Assembly (NCBI GenBank): GCA_008360975.2
Contig: CM039211.1
Coordinates: 47,428,077 to 47,492,076 of the forward strand
Direction of reading: 5' to 3'
Length of the DNA stretch: 64,000 bases
From: Lichenostomus cassidix
Lineage: Eukaryota > Chordata > Aves > Passeriformes > Meliphagidae
A program made the position numbers and the translations under genes. The notes under the pieces were generated by a model. It was not told where the DNA came from. It was given only the letters and a program-made list of their open reading frames with translations, and searched no databases. Below are positions 61,401-64,000 of the stretch, piece after piece. Numbering within the stretch: the stretch's first letter is position 1; each line of letters begins with the position of its first letter.

Positions 61401-64000
61401 TTTAAAAAATATACATAAAACATAGTCATGATAGTCATATATATCATGACATGTATATACATTATCACATATACATACAAATGATAAATATTACTTAGGC
61501 AACCTAGGAAACTCCTGACATTCACTGAAATCCCCACTGGGAATCTTTCAAGCAGTCAAGGATTTTGCTGTCCCTTCTTCCACTTCCATGTCCTATTCCT
61601 ATCATGTTCTTAGGGCAAGTACCTTCTTATACCTGCAGGGTTATCTACAGGCCTTTTGTAGCCTGTTAGTATAGCCTGCAAGCCTGTTAAGCTTATGAAT
61701 ATTCTCCCAGGACATGTTTCCATAGCCCACCCACAACCAACCAATGAAATGAAAAGAAACTAACAGTACTTCTTGCAGTTTAAGCTACAATTTGCAAACA
61801 TTTTTTTACTTTGTTTTGGATGCTAACTATGTTCTTTTTAAAGTCAGATACCCTTAAAACTATTTCTACAAGTTTTTCTTTTTTTCTTTTGTTAGCTAGT
61901 TAGTGAAAACAAATTATTGCCAATGCTTTAGCTTCTCAACATTTTGGGATGCTGAAAATGTCAAATTTAAATTAGTGAAGTGCACTAAAAAAGCCCAAAA
62001 CTTAGTGAGGAAATCAGTGAAGTGGTGTAAAGCCTGAGTGGGAATATTCTCTTAAAAAAAGAACTTCTCACAGTTCAGTGAAGTTTTTCAGAGCATGCAG
62101 GAAAAAACCCACTAGAAAACCCCTAGTACCCTGTCTGCTACCAGCATTCTGATCCCTGGTCAAAAGGGAGGACACAGAGCAGGAATCTTCAATTTCCAAA
62201 CAAACCCAGCTTTGATATTTGACTAGGCACATATCTTGCTGCTCTACATCGTTATCTATGAGATTAACAGACATGGATGGGTAAGTGGTTTGTGAGGGAC
62301 TGATAAACTGTTCCACTCTGGTAACTTGCTAGTATTTACCTAAGTCCTGCAAAGAAAGGGAAATAAATTGTGTGGTAAAAAATTGTCTCATTCCACTCAG
62401 GGAGGATGAATTAACAGAACAGACTAACAATAACTGAGGTACTCTAAAATAAGTAATTTGAATACCTTTTCTCATGCAGAGCATAAATAGAAGCCCAGTT
62501 CCAACAAAAGCAGTAACAATGAGAGCTGCTCCAACAAAGCGTCTGCTCTCAGTCTGGAGAATGCCATCAGCTGAATCTTCAAGAAAAACAAGTGAGGGAT
62601 ATGACATTACATAATTGCATAAAATCCTCCTCTTTCCTTTAATTTTCTCTGTATTACTTTTGCTATGAGCAGGTCAAACATGATTACAGCATTACAGATT
62701 GTGTCTAAGGGCAGGTGCTAATGGTGCACTTAACCACATTTTGTTCACATAAAGGAAAAAAAGATGGAATATCTTAACATTTGTCTTTGTTCCCTGCATT
62801 CCATGTGATAGTGCCTTTGATCTCATCACAATTCTGCTTGTCAAAGTGTTATATTTAGTTTACTTTCTCATCAGAACTACAGGATAAAACTAATTGAGAG
62901 AACAGTGTCCCTTTCAACAGTTAAAGCTCTGAATGCAAATGATAAGTGGTCTCCTTGAATCCCAGATACTTTTCTTGTTAAAACCAACCTTGCCCACTGA
63001 AAGAATGACTTGGCTTTCTCACTCTAACCTGCCTGTTTCAAGCCCTTATCAGACCCAAAAATTGTGTCAGCACAGGTGTTTTTCAAACTAGGTGGTGAAC
63101 AGGACATGGGAAAGGACCTGACCAAGTAACAGTCTGACAAACAGAAATACTATTTTTGAGTTGGATCAGGTCTCCAGTCTGGTTGAAAATATATCAGGCT
63201 ACAATGCAGAAAACAATAAGCAAAAGCAAAAGAAGCAGGGAAGCTGCCCAGTTAAAAGGTCTAATGAGGAACTGTGTTAGTCTTGTCCATTTTTTCCTTC
63301 TATCCAGACTTTATGAGGAAAAAAATCTGTGTACGATTAGTGAAATTTAAATATGCTCAAAGCAAAGGCTGCAGTGGCAGCAAAGGACCATATTGTTCAC
63401 ATTTATTTGACAGTAATCATCAACAAAATAGAATATTCTTTGAAGATGTGTTTAATTTATATGGGAGGGTTTCATTTCCAGGTGCTGAGTTGCATGTCTT
63501 CCAAATAATGGAACTTTTTTAATATTTAGCCTCAATTTTCACATAACTGCAGGTCACACAAAATTCCTGTCTTTAAATTCTGACCACACATGCATGATGA
63601 ATATGTTAGTATGGTGGAAGTGTACATTAATAACAAAATTTGATAACATAGGTATCTCTTTCTAGCCTTTTCAAAGTTAGATAGGAAAGAGAACCCAATC
63701 ATGGCTGATTCAACTCATACAAAATTACATTAGCACCCTGAAGTGTATTACCATAAATGAAATTTAGAAATGTTACCTGCTATGTGTAAAATGGCAGATG
63801 TATTTTCTTGCAGCTCTTTATTCCAGAATATACAGTAAAAAATCTCGTCAATTTCACTTTTGATTGTAAGAGTACTTGTCACACGGTACAACTGGTCACT
63901 TCCAGTTTCATATCTTGTGTTTGCCTTATCAGTCAAATCTTCATAGTCTCTGTTTTGCCATATCACTTCAGCCTCTGGGTGTCCTTCTGACTGACATGTC
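58802..64000 (-). CDS. CD274: CD274 (PD-L1), 3' half: IgC (partial), transmembrane and tail exons
   Basis: PD-L1 is the broadly expressed ligand of PD-1, a type I membrane protein. Exons: 63777-64000 (IgC, cut by the window edge), 62466-62576, 60799-60849, 59816-59881, 58802-58824; 157 residues in all. Every junction is phase 1 and the chain is open to TAG at 58804-58802. The IgC part has TCQSEGHPEAEVIWQNRDYE, RVTSTLTIKSEIDEIFYC and FWNKELQENTSAILHIA, clearly the PD-L1 C domain (human AEVIW, NVTSTLRI, EIFYC). The TM helix follows the basic ESRR. The tail ends YIQIEKT, comparable with human HLEET. The V domain and leader lie to the right of the window. The tail is longer than the human one (about 53 against about 30 residues). 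The position next to PDCD1LG2 supports the call. Confidence 0.92.
58825..59815 (-). other. CD274: Last CD274 intron with two overlapping open frames
   Basis: The 991-nt intron holds overlapping minus-strand open frames at 59109-59471 (120 codons) and 59284-59496 (70 codons). Neither joins the previous exon in frame: after the acceptor at 59497 the phase-1 frame gives FVHGHL and stops. They are therefore not used in the gene model. Confidence 0.6.
59816..59881 (-). CDS. CD274: CD274 small cytoplasmic exon, 66 nt
   Basis: Acceptor cctttgcttacag, donor GTAAGT, phase 1 to phase 1. It adds LSKDKDTHDC and RDASFEDRELK, a charged segment. Frame and splice sites agree with both neighbours. Confidence 0.72.
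60799..60849 (-). CDS. CD274: CD274 small cytoplasmic exon, 51 nt
   Basis: Acceptor ttttctttcag, donor GTATGT, phase 1 to phase 1. It encodes ARANNSNRTPVASSSIA, rich in Asn and Ser. It was found by phase and splice consensus; sequence homology to mammals is not evident. Confidence 0.68.
61341..61400. repeat. AC / GT / AT compound microsatellite
   Basis: An AC run (61341-61352) is followed by a GT run (61359-61380) and then 10 AT units (61381-61400), in a CD274 intron. The AC and GT runs are complementary, so the locus can form a hairpin and is likely polymorphic. Confidence 0.9.
62466..62576 (-). CDS. CD274: CD274 stalk/transmembrane exon
   Basis: 111 nt, acceptor tttttcttgaag, donor GTATTC, phase 1 to phase 1. 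The stalk SADGILQTESRR is followed by a helix FVGAALIVTAFVGTGLLFML and the stop-transfer CMRK. Confidence 0.88.
63777..64000 (-). CDS. CD274: CD274 IgC exon (partial)
   Basis: The visible 224 nt begin one base before the Thr codon of TCQSEGHPE and end in phase 1 at CAG|GTAACA. The domain's two cysteines are in TCQSEG and IFYCIFW. The acceptor lies beyond position 64000. Confidence 0.95.

Overview
The window is nuclear DNA from a bird. Three minus-strand genes can be read exon by exon in the order CD274 (PD-L1), PDCD1LG2 (PD-L2), RIC1, the same order and relative orientation as on human 9p24. CR1 LINE pieces with their typical tails and long solo LTRs with 5-bp target duplications are avian in character. 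The LTR families look like ones I associate with songbirds, but I cannot name the species. In chicken the region homologous to human 9p is on the Z chromosome, so Z linkage is likely (inference).

Layout on the plus-strand coordinates. 1-16.6 kb: 5' part of RIC1 (first three coding exons at 16434-16574, 6546-6653 and 2278-2354) with long AT-rich introns; a 1,029-bp solo LTR at 703-1731 lies in the intron after exon 3. 16.6-17.36 kb: GC-rich CpG promoter of RIC1 with an ETS/CRE composite site, a GC box, a uORF, a purine/pyrimidine block and a G4-prone repeat. 17.37-17.62 kb: CR1 tail. 17.6-38 kb: about 20 kb with no gene I can support. 38.6-46.2 kb: PDCD1LG2, six coding exons, 322 codons, complete; a CR1 fragment lies in its third coding intron. 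46.2-57.8 kb: intergenic or 5' non-coding sequence, with a recent 96-bp tandem duplication, a CR1 tail, a second solo LTR (53941-55004) carrying a 14-bp minisatellite, and a probable further LTR piece. 58.8-64.0 kb: 3' half of CD274 (part of the IgC exon, transmembrane exon, three tail exons).

CD274 and PDCD1LG2 are paralogous ligands of the T-cell inhibitory receptor PD-1. All internal coding exon junctions seen here are phase 1, as expected for this B7-like family, and the whole coding chain stays open across every junction, which is the main support for the small tail exons. RIC1 is an unrelated housekeeping Golgi trafficking factor that happens to be the conserved neighbour.

Points of most interest: the PDCD1LG2 V domain looks like PD-L1 rather than mammalian PD-L2 on the PD-1-binding face, while its C domain is PD-L2-like; both ligands have cytoplasmic tails much longer than the human ones, built from tiny phase-1 exons; both solo LTRs keep perfect target duplications. 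I found no tRNA, rRNA, CRISPR array or novel multi-gene system.
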